A stretch of 6,749 nt of DNA from Actinomycetes bacterium (GCA_023423475.1 JAFAFN010000043.1:1-6749), one strand, 5' to 3'. Shown: positions 1 through 6,705, counted from the stretch's first letter. The notes: generated from the letters alone by a model not told the origin. Made by a program: numbers and translations.

Positions 1-57
1 TGCCGATCGTGACCTCGTGAGCCGCCTCAGCGACGCGTCGGCCGGGGCCGCTCGGTG

Positions 58-2067
58 TCAGCCGGCGCGGCGACCGCGGACCATCTGGCGACGCTGCTCG
101 ATGAAGTCGACGAGCACGTAGTCGCCCAGCGTCTGGGGCGTCGTGAAGAAGGCCCGTCCGCCGTTCAGCTGGGTCATCTGCTCGATGAAGTGCTGCAGGC
201 TGCGATCCGGGTCGAGCATGAAGGTGTTGATGCGGATGTCGTCCTTCGTGCAGCGAGCGACCTCGAGCAGCGTGGCGTCCACGGTCGCCCGCACCGGCGG
301 GTAGTGGAACTCCGGCTCACCGTGGGCGTTGATGTGGGCGGTGGGCTCGCCGTCGGTGATCATGATGATCTGCTTGGTGCCCGACTGCCGCGAGAGCAGC
401 TGGCGGGCGAGCTGGAAACCGTGCTGCATGTTCGTGCCGTACACGAAGTCCCAGCTCACCTCCGGCAGCTGCTGCGCCGTGAGGACCCGGGCCACCTCGC
501 TGAAGCCGACGATGCCGAGGTAGTCGCGGGGGTACTGCATCGTGATGAGCGAGTGCAGCGCCATCGCGACCTTCTTGGCCGGCAGGAAGTTGTCGCGCAT
601 CGGCATCGACAGCGACAGGTCGAGCATCAGCACCGTCGAGGACCGGACGATGTGCTCGGTCTGCTCGATCTCGAAGTCGTCGGGTGAGAGCCGGACCGGT
701 GCTGTCTCTCCGCGCATGATCGCGTTGCGGATCGTCCTCCCGATGTGCAGGTTGAACGGGTCACCCCACTCATAGGGCTTGGTCTGGTGATTGCGCTCGT
801 GACCCGAGCCCGACTGCTCGAGCTCGTGACGGCCCAACTGGTCGCGGTCGAGCTGCTTGAACAGCTCCGACAGCGCGTTCTGACCCAGCCGACGCATGCC
901 CTTGGGGGTGAGCTCGACGCGACCCTCCCGCTGTTCGATCAGCCCGGCGTCGGTGAGCATGCGGGTGATCTCGGACATGCGCTCCAGGCTGGCTGCGGCA
1001 TCGTCGCCCAGCAGGTCCCGGACCCGGTCGATGTCCGCCTCGGCGAGCGCACCGGGGTTCGGAGCGCCCCTCATCAGCTGCTCGAGCTGGTCGAGGTCGC
1101 CCAGCTCGCCCATCAGCGAGGCCGCACTCGACATGTCGAGCGGGTCCATGCCCTCGAACTGGTAGCTGTTGTCCCACCCGGCGTCGGGGACCGCCTGGCG
1201 CAGGTTCTGGCCGAGCTGCTCGACCTGCCAGCGCAGATCCATGTCCTCGAGCAGCTGGTCGGACAACGCCTGGAGCTGTGCGCGCTGCTCCGGCGTCATC
1301 GAGTTGAGCATCGCCTGCGCGGCTGCCATGCGGCGCGCCATGACCTCGAGCAGCTCGTCGAGGGTCTGGGGGTTCTCTGGGAAGAAGTCGCCGTGGCGCT
1401 CCATGAAGCCCTCGAAGTCCGGCTCCTCCCCCGCGGCCCGCTGCTCGAGCATCTGGTTGAGCTCGGCCATCATGTCCTTGAGTCGCGCCATGTCCTCCGG
1501 GGACATCGAGCCCATCTCACCGGACATCTGGTCGACGGTCTGCTGCATGAGCTGCTCTCGCAGCTTGTCGACGAGCTCCTGGAACCGCTCCGCCGCGGCC
1601 TCGGAGGAGAAGTCGTACTGCTCGAGGCCCTTGACCTGGCCGGCGAGATCCGGCGGGAGCATGTCGAGCTCGAGGTTCTTGTTCAACGACGTCTGCTCGG
1701 TCAGCTCCTGTCGACGGGCGTCGCCCGACTGCGTCGCCTCGTCGAGCTGGCGTTGCAGCTCGCCGCGTTCCTGTTCGACGAGCTCGCGCAGCTCCTTCGC
1801 GATGTCCTCGTAGACCCCGCCGAGGTCGAAGCGGTCGAGCGCGTCCTCGCGACGCTCACGGATCTTGTCGAGCATCTCGCGGATGCCCTGGATGCGCTCG
1901 CCGTTGCGGTCCTCGAAGCCCTGCTGCATCATCCGCCGCATCGCCGAGTTGAGGTCGCCGTGGTAGAGCAGGTCGTCGGTCAGCTGCTCCATGACGTCGA
2001 GCGCGTCGACCTCGAACCCGCGTTGCGAACCGTCCCACGGGGAGTAACGGAAGCGGGGTCGAGCCAT
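58..2067 (-). CDS. VWA-domain protein with long helical N-terminus (MoxR partner, Rv0959-like)
   Basis: Predicted cytoplasmic partner of a MoxR AAA+ ATPase, 669 aa, with no signal peptide or membrane segment. The N-terminus (about 1-60) carries a DDLLYHGDLNSAMRRMMQ stretch. Residues about 63-290 are charged, Glu/Gln/Met-rich and probably helical or coiled-coil (8 Met in 174-206). About 360-402 looks like a winged helix ending in LTPKGMRRLG (386-395). The VWA domain spans about 472-660 with a complete MIDAS: DLSLS at 483-487, T545 (GTN) and D572 (ITDGEP), so divalent metal and ligand binding should be intact. This architecture is known from NorD, CbbO and ViaA, which recruit clients to a MoxR ring. 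Length and style match, from memory, M. tuberculosis Rv0959 (about 672 aa). The ATG at 2067 is chosen because it lies 7 nt after a -10 box. The likely partner is the ATPase at 5201-6631, separated here by an opposite-strand helicase. The client is unknown. Confidence 0.9.
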   Translation of the reverse strand: MARPRFRYSPWDGSQRGFEVDALDVMEQLTDDLLYHGDLNSAMRRMMQQGFEDRNGERIQGIREMLDKIRERREDALDRFDLGGVYEDIAKELRELVEQERGELQRQLDEATQSGDARRQELTEQTSLNKNLELDMLPPDLAGQVKGLEQYDFSSEAAAERFQELVDKLREQLMQQTVDQMSGEMGSMSPEDMARLKDMMAELNQMLEQRAAGEEPDFEGFMERHGDFFPENPQTLDELLEVMARRMAAAQAMLNSMTPEQRAQLQALSDQLLEDMDLRWQVEQLGQNLRQAVPDAGWDNSYQFEGMDPLDMSSAASLMGELGDLDQLEQLMRGAPNPGALAEADIDRVRDLLGDDAAASLERMSEITRMLTDAGLIEQREGRVELTPKGMRRLGQNALSELFKQLDRDQLGRHELEQSGSGHERNHQTKPYEWGDPFNLHIGRTIRNAIMRGETAPVRLSPDDFEIEQTEHIVRSSTVLMLDLSLSMPMRDNFLPAKKVAMALHSLITMQYPRDYLGIVGFSEVARVLTAQQLPEVSWDFVYGTNMQHGFQLARQLLSRQSGTKQIIMITDGEPTAHINAHGEPEFHYPPVRATVDATLLEVARCTKDDIRINTFMLDPDRSLQHFIEQMTQLNGGRAFFTTPQTLGDYVLVDFIEQRRQMVRGRRAG

Positions 2068-2080
2068 GGAGCTGAGGCTA
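2068..2080 (-). promoter_or_regulatory. Leaderless-type promoter (-10 box) of the VWA gene
   Basis: Read on the minus strand, GGGGGGTAGCCT ends 7 nt before the ATG at 2067. TAGCCT (2075-2080) fits the actinobacterial TANNNT -10 consensus, so transcription would begin at or next to the ATG. The 7 nt between (CAGCTCC) hold no Shine-Dalgarno, in line with a leaderless mRNA. No convincing -35 hexamer is seen. The element is nearly identical to the one before the MoxR gene. Confidence 0.6.
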
Positions 2081-2156
2081 CCCCCCGGCCCGCCGGCGGC
2101 ACCGTCGACCCGGAGCGCCCCGACGAGCGGTGTGCGAACGTCCGCCGACGCCGTGG

Positions 2157-2168
2157 GATCATGTCGCC
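2157..2168 (+). promoter_or_regulatory. Possible -10 box for the helicase gene, deciding a GTG start at 2169
   Basis: GATCAT (2157-2162) keeps the A at position 2 and T at position 6 of a TANNNT -10 box and sits 6 nt before GTG at 2169. This is the spacing of a leaderless start and parallels the two minus-strand genes. The first base is off-consensus and no -35 is evident, so this is tentative. It lies inside the 101-bp divergent region shared with the VWA gene promoter. Confidence 0.35.
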
Positions 2169-5144
2169 GTGTCGAAGGATGTCGTCCCCCGCGTGCTGCG
2201 TGCCTTCGCGGAGCTGAGCACCACGACGCAGGCGCCGACGGGACTGGTCATCGCTCCGTTCGATGAGCTCGCGACCATCGGCCGGAGCGACCGTGTCGAC
2301 GGCACACACGGGATGCTCGACGAGCGCAGCGCAGGTGGAAGGACGAGCTCGTACCGAACGGCACAGGTCGATCTACTCGAGCGCGAGCCGCTGCCCGTCC
2401 GTGTCACGCCGACCACCGAACGGCTCGCCCAGCTCGACGCGCTGCACGCCGACGAGGTCCTGCTCCGACACAGTTGGGTGCTGATCGTGGGCACCGTGAC
2501 CGTCGACGGCCGCCCGACCCGCGTGTTGCAGCCACTCATCTCGCGACCGATCCGACTGCATCGCCAAGGCCTCCTCCGGCGGACCGCGGCCTTCGGCACC
2601 GGGGCCGGCCCGTTCGACGTCGACCACCTCGGCGAGGCCGAGATCACTTCATGGATCGAGGATCCCGAGGTGCGTGCACGTCAGCTCGATGGCGCTGCGT
2701 TCGGTCGCGGCTCCGTGCGGACCAACACGAGCGAAGCGCTGCTCGCACGCATGGGCGAGCTCACCGGATGGATCAAGGCGACCGCGTCGGCGGCGGGCTG
2801 GCACGTGACGCGGATCGTCGAGTCCTCGGAAGATCCGGCGGCTTGGATCGATCGTGCCGGGTTGGTCGCGATCCCCGTCCACAGCATCCACACCGTCCGC
2901 CAGGTGAACACGACCTCGCTGCGTACCACCCTGTCGGCCTGGGCTGGTCGGCGAGGCATCGACGACACAGCGATGGCCACGATGTTGCGGCCCGGCAGCT
3001 CGACGGGCTTCACACGCGACGCGAGGGAGCGTGAGGCGAGCCTGCTCGACGACGAGCCGGGCGACGGCGTTGACTCCCAGATGCGGCTGAGCCCGTCCCA
3101 GCGCGACGTCGTACGACGCGCACGGGTCCAGCCGTTGACCGTCGTGTCGGGTGCGCCGGGCAGCGGCAAGACCCACGCGCTGTGCGCCGTCGCCTACGAC
3201 ACTGTCGCCGCAGGCGGCAGCGTGCTGGTCGTGACGCAGTCGCGCCACGCGACAGAGGCCGTCGCGGAGATCCTCCGACGGACGCCCGGTCCGGCAGCGG
3301 TCCGCTTCGGCGACGGAGCCGGTATGGCCTCGCTCATCGACGAGCTGAACGACCGGATGTCCCGACCCCTGGACCACTCCGAGGTCCAGGGGCTCGACGC
3401 CGAGCTGGACCTGGCCACCGCGTCGGTCGAGGCACTCCGTTCGGCCATCGCGCAGGAGCTCGCCCTGGAGTCCGCCGCGCAGCTCGCCGACGAGTGGGCA
3501 GAGGCGCTGCCGTCGCTGATCGTCGCGGCGCCCCTGGTGTTCGAGCTCGACTCCGACCTCGACGCACTGGACGAGCTCGTGCGGAGCGCGACGACACGAG
3601 CGGCGAGCGCCGAGCGTGGCGGTTGGCTGGCCCGTCGGCGAGCGGCACGAGCACGTCGGCGCGTCGACCGCGCCACGGGGGCCTCGGGTTCGATCCCGCT
3701 GGTGCGGATCGCGAACGCCGTCGATGCTGCACGGGCAGGTCGGGCGGCAGCGACGATCGAGACGCGGGGCGGCACGGACCTGGGCACTCGCTGGACCGAG
3801 CTCGCCGCCGCGGAACAGCGTCGGCGTGACGCACTCGGTCGACGGCGGCGCGTCGCCCCCTTCGAGGAGTCGGTGCTCGACGCTGGCGCCAGGTACGCCA
3901 TCGGCGACCTGGTCACGGCCCTCCGATCGGGTCGCAGCCGACGGCGGGCATTGCTCGCTGCCATGTCACCCGGCGACCTGACCGCGGCCGCTCCGTTGTG
4001 GCTCGGCACGCTGTCCGACGTCGAGGACGTGCTCCCCGCGACCGCAGCCCTCTTCGACCTGGTCATCCTCGACGAGGCATCGCAGATCGAGCAGACCCGA
4101 GCGGCACCGGCACTGCTCCGTGCCCGTCGGGCGGTCGTCGTGGGCGACCCGCGCCAGCTGCGTCACGTCTCGTTCCGGTCCGACGACGACATCGAACGGA
4201 TCCTCGCCGAGCACGGGCTGGGTGGCCTCGGCGCGCGACTCGACCTCCGCCGGGTGTCGGCGTTCGACCTGGCGGCGACGGCCGCTCCGGTGGACGTCCT
4301 GCGAGAGCACTTCCGGTCGGTGCCGCACCTGATCGAGTTCTCGGTCAGGACCTTCTACCGGGACCGCGTCGAGATCATGACACGGCACCCCCGCAACGAG
4401 TCGCTCGACGCGATCGATGTGACCGCCGTCGCGGCACCCGCACCGGGGACCAAGGTCCACCAGCTCGAGATCGATGCGACCGTCGAGCTCGTCCGAGGGC
4501 TCGACGACGGTGGACCGAACAGCATCGGGATCATCAGCCCGTTCCGGGACCAGGCCGACGCGCTCGAAGCGGCGCTCCTGGAGAACTTCGACACGGCGCG
4601 GATCACTCGACTCGGGCTCCGCGTCGGGACGGTCCACTCGTTCCAGGGCGGTGAACGCGACACCGTGATCATCTCGCTCGGACTCGCACCCGGCGATCCA
4701 CCGGGCCGGCGGCGCTTCGTGGAGCAGGCCGACCTCTTCAACGTGATGGTTACACGTGCCCGCGAGCGGGTGGTCGTCGTCACGTCGCTCGGGACCGACG
4801 CCCCCGGTCTGTCCGGCGACTACCTCCGCCACGGGGAGTCACCGTTGGCACCGGTCACGATCGGTCCGGCCGGCACGCCCACCGGCTGGCGCGACGACCT
4901 GGCCGCCGAACTGCGGCGGACCCAGGAGGTGCGGGTCGACTACCCCGTCGGACCGTGGGCGCTCGACCTGGTCGTCGGCGAGGGCGACGACGCCGTCATG
5001 TTCGACTGCGCCGTGCACCCGGGAGGGGTCGATGCGCACATCGAACGCCGGCTCTCACTCATGGGGCTGGACTGGACGATCGTGGATGCGTTCCCGTCCC
5101 GCTGGGAGCGCAACGCAGCTCGCGCCGCGCTCGAACTCGGCTGA
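2169..5144 (+). CDS. Superfamily 1 (UPF1/DNA2-like) helicase with C-terminal Vsr-like domain
   Basis: Predicted ATP-dependent DNA or RNA helicase, 991 aa from GTG 2169 (numbering used here). Residues 1 to about 300 are an unrecognised N-terminal region. The helicase core follows: LSPSQRDVV with Q311; Walker A GAPGSGKT (328-335); motif Ia VLVVTQSRHAT; an Arg-rich helical insertion of about 250 residues; Walker B ILDEASQ with D635/E636; motif III GDPRQL (659-664); HFRS (714-717); motif V VHSFQGGE (822-829); motif VI NVMVTRARER (858-867). All ATPase motifs look intact. Residues about 906-991 resemble the Vsr/MTES_1575 PD-(D/E)xK domain that often ends such helicases, with D933 kept but the usual E-C-D replaced by D946-C-A948. 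A GTG at 2130 in the same frame would give 1004 aa, but it has no ribosome binding site or -10 box. The gene diverges from the VWA gene and converges on the MoxR gene. Its biological role is unknown; repair and phage defence are both known for relatives. Confidence 0.88.
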   Translation: MSKDVVPRVLRAFAELSTTTQAPTGLVIAPFDELATIGRSDRVDGTHGMLDERSAGGRTSSYRTAQVDLLEREPLPVRVTPTTERLAQLDALHADEVLLRHSWVLIVGTVTVDGRPTRVLQPLISRPIRLHRQGLLRRTAAFGTGAGPFDVDHLGEAEITSWIEDPEVRARQLDGAAFGRGSVRTNTSEALLARMGELTGWIKATASAAGWHVTRIVESSEDPAAWIDRAGLVAIPVHSIHTVRQVNTTSLRTTLSAWAGRRGIDDTAMATMLRPGSSTGFTRDAREREASLLDDEPGDGVDSQMRLSPSQRDVVRRARVQPLTVVSGAPGSGKTHALCAVAYDTVAAGGSVLVVTQSRHATEAVAEILRRTPGPAAVRFGDGAGMASLIDELNDRMSRPLDHSEVQGLDAELDLATASVEALRSAIAQELALESAAQLADEWAEALPSLIVAAPLVFELDSDLDALDELVRSATTRAASAERGGWLARRRAARARRRVDRATGASGSIPLVRIANAVDAARAGRAAATIETRGGTDLGTRWTELAAAEQRRRDALGRRRRVAPFEESVLDAGARYAIGDLVTALRSGRSRRRALLAAMSPGDLTAAAPLWLGTLSDVEDVLPATAALFDLVILDEASQIEQTRAAPALLRARRAVVVGDPRQLRHVSFRSDDDIERILAEHGLGGLGARLDLRRVSAFDLAATAAPVDVLREHFRSVPHLIEFSVRTFYRDRVEIMTRHPRNESLDAIDVTAVAAPAPGTKVHQLEIDATVELVRGLDDGGPNSIGIISPFRDQADALEAALLENFDTARITRLGLRVGTVHSFQGGERDTVIISLGLAPGDPPGRRRFVEQADLFNVMVTRARERVVVVTSLGTDAPGLSGDYLRHGESPLAPVTIGPAGTPTGWRDDLAAELRRTQEVRVDYPVGPWALDLVVGEGDDAVMFDCAVHPGGVDAHIERRLSLMGLDWTIVDAFPSRWERNAARAALELG

Positions 5145-5150
5145 GCCGAG
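5136..5150 (+). terminator. Hairpin enclosing the helicase stop codon
   Basis: CTCGGC (5136-5141) and GCCGAG (5145-5150) form a perfect 6-bp GC-rich stem. The 3-nt loop is exactly the helicase stop codon TGA (5142-5144). No T-tract follows, so it would be a weak or non-canonical terminator or a 3'-end stabiliser. U-less hairpins of this kind are common at actinobacterial gene ends. Confidence 0.4.
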
Positions 5151-5158
5151 AGCCCCGT

Positions 5159-5221
5159 TCAGCCTCGGTCGCGGCTCGATCAGCCGCTTGCGCGGCTCCC
5201 TCAGCCTCGGGCGCGGTACTG
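5159..5221. repeat. Three tandem 21-bp repeats across the MoxR stop codon
   Basis: Units begin at 5159, 5180 and 5201, exactly 21 bp apart. Units 1 and 3 share TCAGCCTCGG(T/G)CGCGG, 15 of their first 16 bases; overall identities by eye are 16/21 (1 vs 3), 15/21 (1 vs 2) and 14/21 (2 vs 3). Each begins with TCAGCC. On the minus strand unit 3 encodes the end of the MoxR protein (QYRARG-stop). Units 2 and 1 continue the same frame as GSRASG-stop and SSRDRG-stop, so every unit ends in TGA. They fill most of the gap between the two converging genes. Confidence 0.75.
5161..5197 (-). terminator. Tandem hairpins after the MoxR stop, one with a GCAA tetraloop
   Basis: On the minus strand, directly after the MoxR stop and GGG, AGCCGC-GCAA-GCGGCT (5182-5197) forms a perfect 6-bp stem closed by a GNRA-type tetraloop. 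The next repeat unit gives AGCCGC-GACC-GAGGCT (5161-5176), with one stem mismatch. An alternative stem pairs 5171-5176 with 5182-5187. There is no U-tract. A role in ending or protecting the 3' ends of the two converging transcripts is an inference from position. Confidence 0.45.
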
Positions 5222-6631
5222 CGCCCGGCCGCCCACCGAGTCCTTGTTGAGGCGCTTCGACAGGTGCAGTCCCTCGAGCACCAGCTCGACCGCCGAGGCG
5301 ACCGCGGCGGGCGACGGCGCCTCGCCGACTAGCTCGGCGACGGGCGGCTGCAGGGACGGGATCTCTTCGACCAGTGCGACGTAGTCCGCCGCGGCGACGT
5401 CCTCGCCGATCTCGACCGGACCACGCTCCTCGAGCGCGGCGACCACACGGACCAGGTTCTCGGGGCCGACCCGCTCGCGGAACACCGTGAGGATCGCGTT
5501 GCGGATCAGGTGGTCGAGGATCTGGCCCTCTCGGCCGTCCTCGAGCGTCTCGATCTCGATCTTGCCCGCGGTCGACGCCGGCAGTGCCTCGAGGTCGCAG
5601 ACCCGAGGGACCACGACCGACTCGCCGGCGAGCAGCGTGCGCCGCGCCGCGTTGGCGACCATGACCTCGTAGTTCGACACCGAGAGTCGCACCGACACAC
5701 CCGAGCGCTGCGAGATGTGCGGGCTCTGGCGGGCGAGCTGCGACAGCGTCGCGATGATGTCGACCATGTGCTCGGGCACGTCGACGTCGATGCCGTCCGC
5801 GGCGAAGGGCGCTGCCTCCTGCTCGATGATCGTCACTTCGGTCTCGACATCGAGCGGGTAGTGCGTGCGCACCTGGGACCCGAAGCGGTCCTTCAGCGGC
5901 GTGATCAGACGGCCGCGGTTGGTGTAGTCCTCCGGGTTGGCCGAGGCGACGAGCAGCACGTCGAGCGGCAGCCGGATCTTGTAGCCACGGATCTGCACGT
6001 CGCGCTCCTCGAGCACGTTGAGCAGACCGACCTGGATCCGCTCGGCGAGGTCGGGCAGCTCGTTGATGGCGAAGATGCCGCGGTTGGTGCGCGGCACGAG
6101 GCCGTAGTGCAGCGTCAGCTCGTCGGACAGGTAGCGGCCCTCGGCGACCTTGATCGGATCGACCTCGCCGATGAGATCCGCGATCGCCGTGTCGGGCGTG
6201 GCGAGCTTCTCGCCGAAGCGGTCCGAACGGTGGACCCAGGCGATCGGTGCGTCGTCGCCCTCTTCGGCGACGAGCGTGCGGGCGTGCAACGAGACCGGCG
6301 CGTACGGGTCGTCGTTGATCTCGGAACCCTCGATGATCGGCATCCACTCGTCGAGCAGCTCGACGAGCGAGCGGATGATCCGGGTCTTCGCCTGTCCGCG
6401 TTCGCCGAGGAAGACCACGTCGTGACCGGCGAGCAGCGCGTTCTCGAGCTGGGGGAAGACCGTGTCGGTGTAGCCGAGCACCTCGGGGAAGAGCGGCACG
6501 CCGCTGCGGATCCGCTCGGCCGCGTTGGCGCGGATCTCGTCCTTGACCGACCGGGAGGTCCACCCGGATGCACGGAGCGCCCCGAGCGTGGCGATCTGGG
6601 GAGCTTCGGTGGCGTTCGAGCTGAGCGACAT
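5201..6631 (-). CDS. MoxR-family AAA+ ATPase (magnesium-chelatase-like, Rv0958-like)
   Basis: Predicted cytoplasmic ring-forming AAA+ ATPase of 476 aa that would remodel or activate a client together with a VWA partner. Visible motifs: Walker A GERGQAKT (76-83, with K82 and T83); Walker B region GIFAINEL (185-192), where the usual Asp is N190 and the catalytic E191 is kept; NVLEERDVQIRGYKI (205-219), the helix-2 insert region of MoxR and ChlI proteins; sensor 1 N232 in VASANPEDY; a likely arginine finger at R249 (LKDRF); sensor 2 R315 (GVSVRLS). The last ~100 residues form a helical tail ending QYRARG. Annotation pipelines often call such proteins magnesium chelatase subunit I, but no chlorophyll or cobalamin genes are nearby, so that name would mislead. 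It matches, from memory, Rv0958 (about 459 aa). ATG 6631 is chosen from the -10 box 7 nt upstream; the frame stays open to the window edge, so an N-terminal extension is not fully excluded. Confidence 0.92.
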   Translation of the reverse strand: MSLSSNATEAPQIATLGALRASGWTSRSVKDEIRANAAERIRSGVPLFPEVLGYTDTVFPQLENALLAGHDVVFLGERGQAKTRIIRSLVELLDEWMPIIEGSEINDDPYAPVSLHARTLVAEEGDDAPIAWVHRSDRFGEKLATPDTAIADLIGEVDPIKVAEGRYLSDELTLHYGLVPRTNRGIFAINELPDLAERIQVGLLNVLEERDVQIRGYKIRLPLDVLLVASANPEDYTNRGRLITPLKDRFGSQVRTHYPLDVETEVTIIEQEAAPFAADGIDVDVPEHMVDIIATLSQLARQSPHISQRSGVSVRLSVSNYEVMVANAARRTLLAGESVVVPRVCDLEALPASTAGKIEIETLEDGREGQILDHLIRNAILTVFRERVGPENLVRVVAALEERGPVEIGEDVAAADYVALVEEIPSLQPPVAELVGEAPSPAAVASAVELVLEGLHLSKRLNKDSVGGRAQYRARG

Positions 6632-6644
6632 GGGGCGCAGGCTA
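6632..6644 (-). promoter_or_regulatory. Leaderless-type promoter (-10 box) of the MoxR gene
   Basis: Read on the minus strand, GGGTAGCCT ends 7 nt before the ATG at 6631, with GCGCCCC between. TAGCCT (6639-6644) is a TANNNT -10 box that places the transcript start at or next to the ATG, and there is no Shine-Dalgarno. Box and spacing are the same as before the VWA gene. No clear -35 is seen. Confidence 0.6.
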
Positions 6645-6705
6645 CCCGTGGGCCGATCGCCGAGGACGTCGCTCGCGCGCCGCCGTCGGTGCGGTCGCGC
6701 CGTTC

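Noticed and set aside
39..50. Inverted repeat CGGCC-GG-GGCCG downstream of the VWA stop as a terminator
   Set aside because: The practical stem is only 4 bp with a 4-nt loop and no U-tract; such palindromes are expected by chance in DNA this GC-rich.
1..120. Plus-strand frame from the left edge (ADRDLVSRLSDASAG...) that might be the end of a convergent gene, stopping at 118-120
   Set aside because: Only about 39 codons, no recognisable feature, and it would overlap the VWA coding end by about 60 nt. It cannot be supported without sequence to the left.
745..2217. 490-aa open frame on the plus strand antisense to the VWA gene
   Set aside because: It is a shadow frame: Leu/Val/Glu/His-rich low-complexity product arising from the GC-rich antisense of Glu/Gln/Leu codons, with no domain pattern. 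The minus frame has clear VWA motifs.
3194..4066. 290-aa open frame antisense to the helicase core
   Set aside because: Ser/Arg/Ala-rich composition typical of antisense shadows; the plus strand here carries the helicase insertion leading to Walker B.
5055..6563. 502-aa open frame on the minus strand overlapping the MoxR gene and the end of the helicase
   Set aside because: Arg/Ala/Gly-rich shadow in a different frame from the MoxR ATPase. It carries no motifs and crosses the tandem repeats and hairpin zone.
5201..6631. Magnesium chelatase subunit for chlorophyll or cobalamin synthesis
   Set aside because: The AAA+ core is related, but the Walker B form, the separate VWA partner lacking an integrin-I/ChlD layout, and the absence of tetrapyrrole genes point to the MoxR branch.
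58..6631. A known phage-defence island (for example Zorya, BREX or a Ter-type module)
   Set aside because: The combination has a helicase, an ATPase and a VWA protein, but no other hallmark gene, and the MoxR/VWA pair looks like a conserved actinobacterial housekeeping type. A defence role remains only a possibility.
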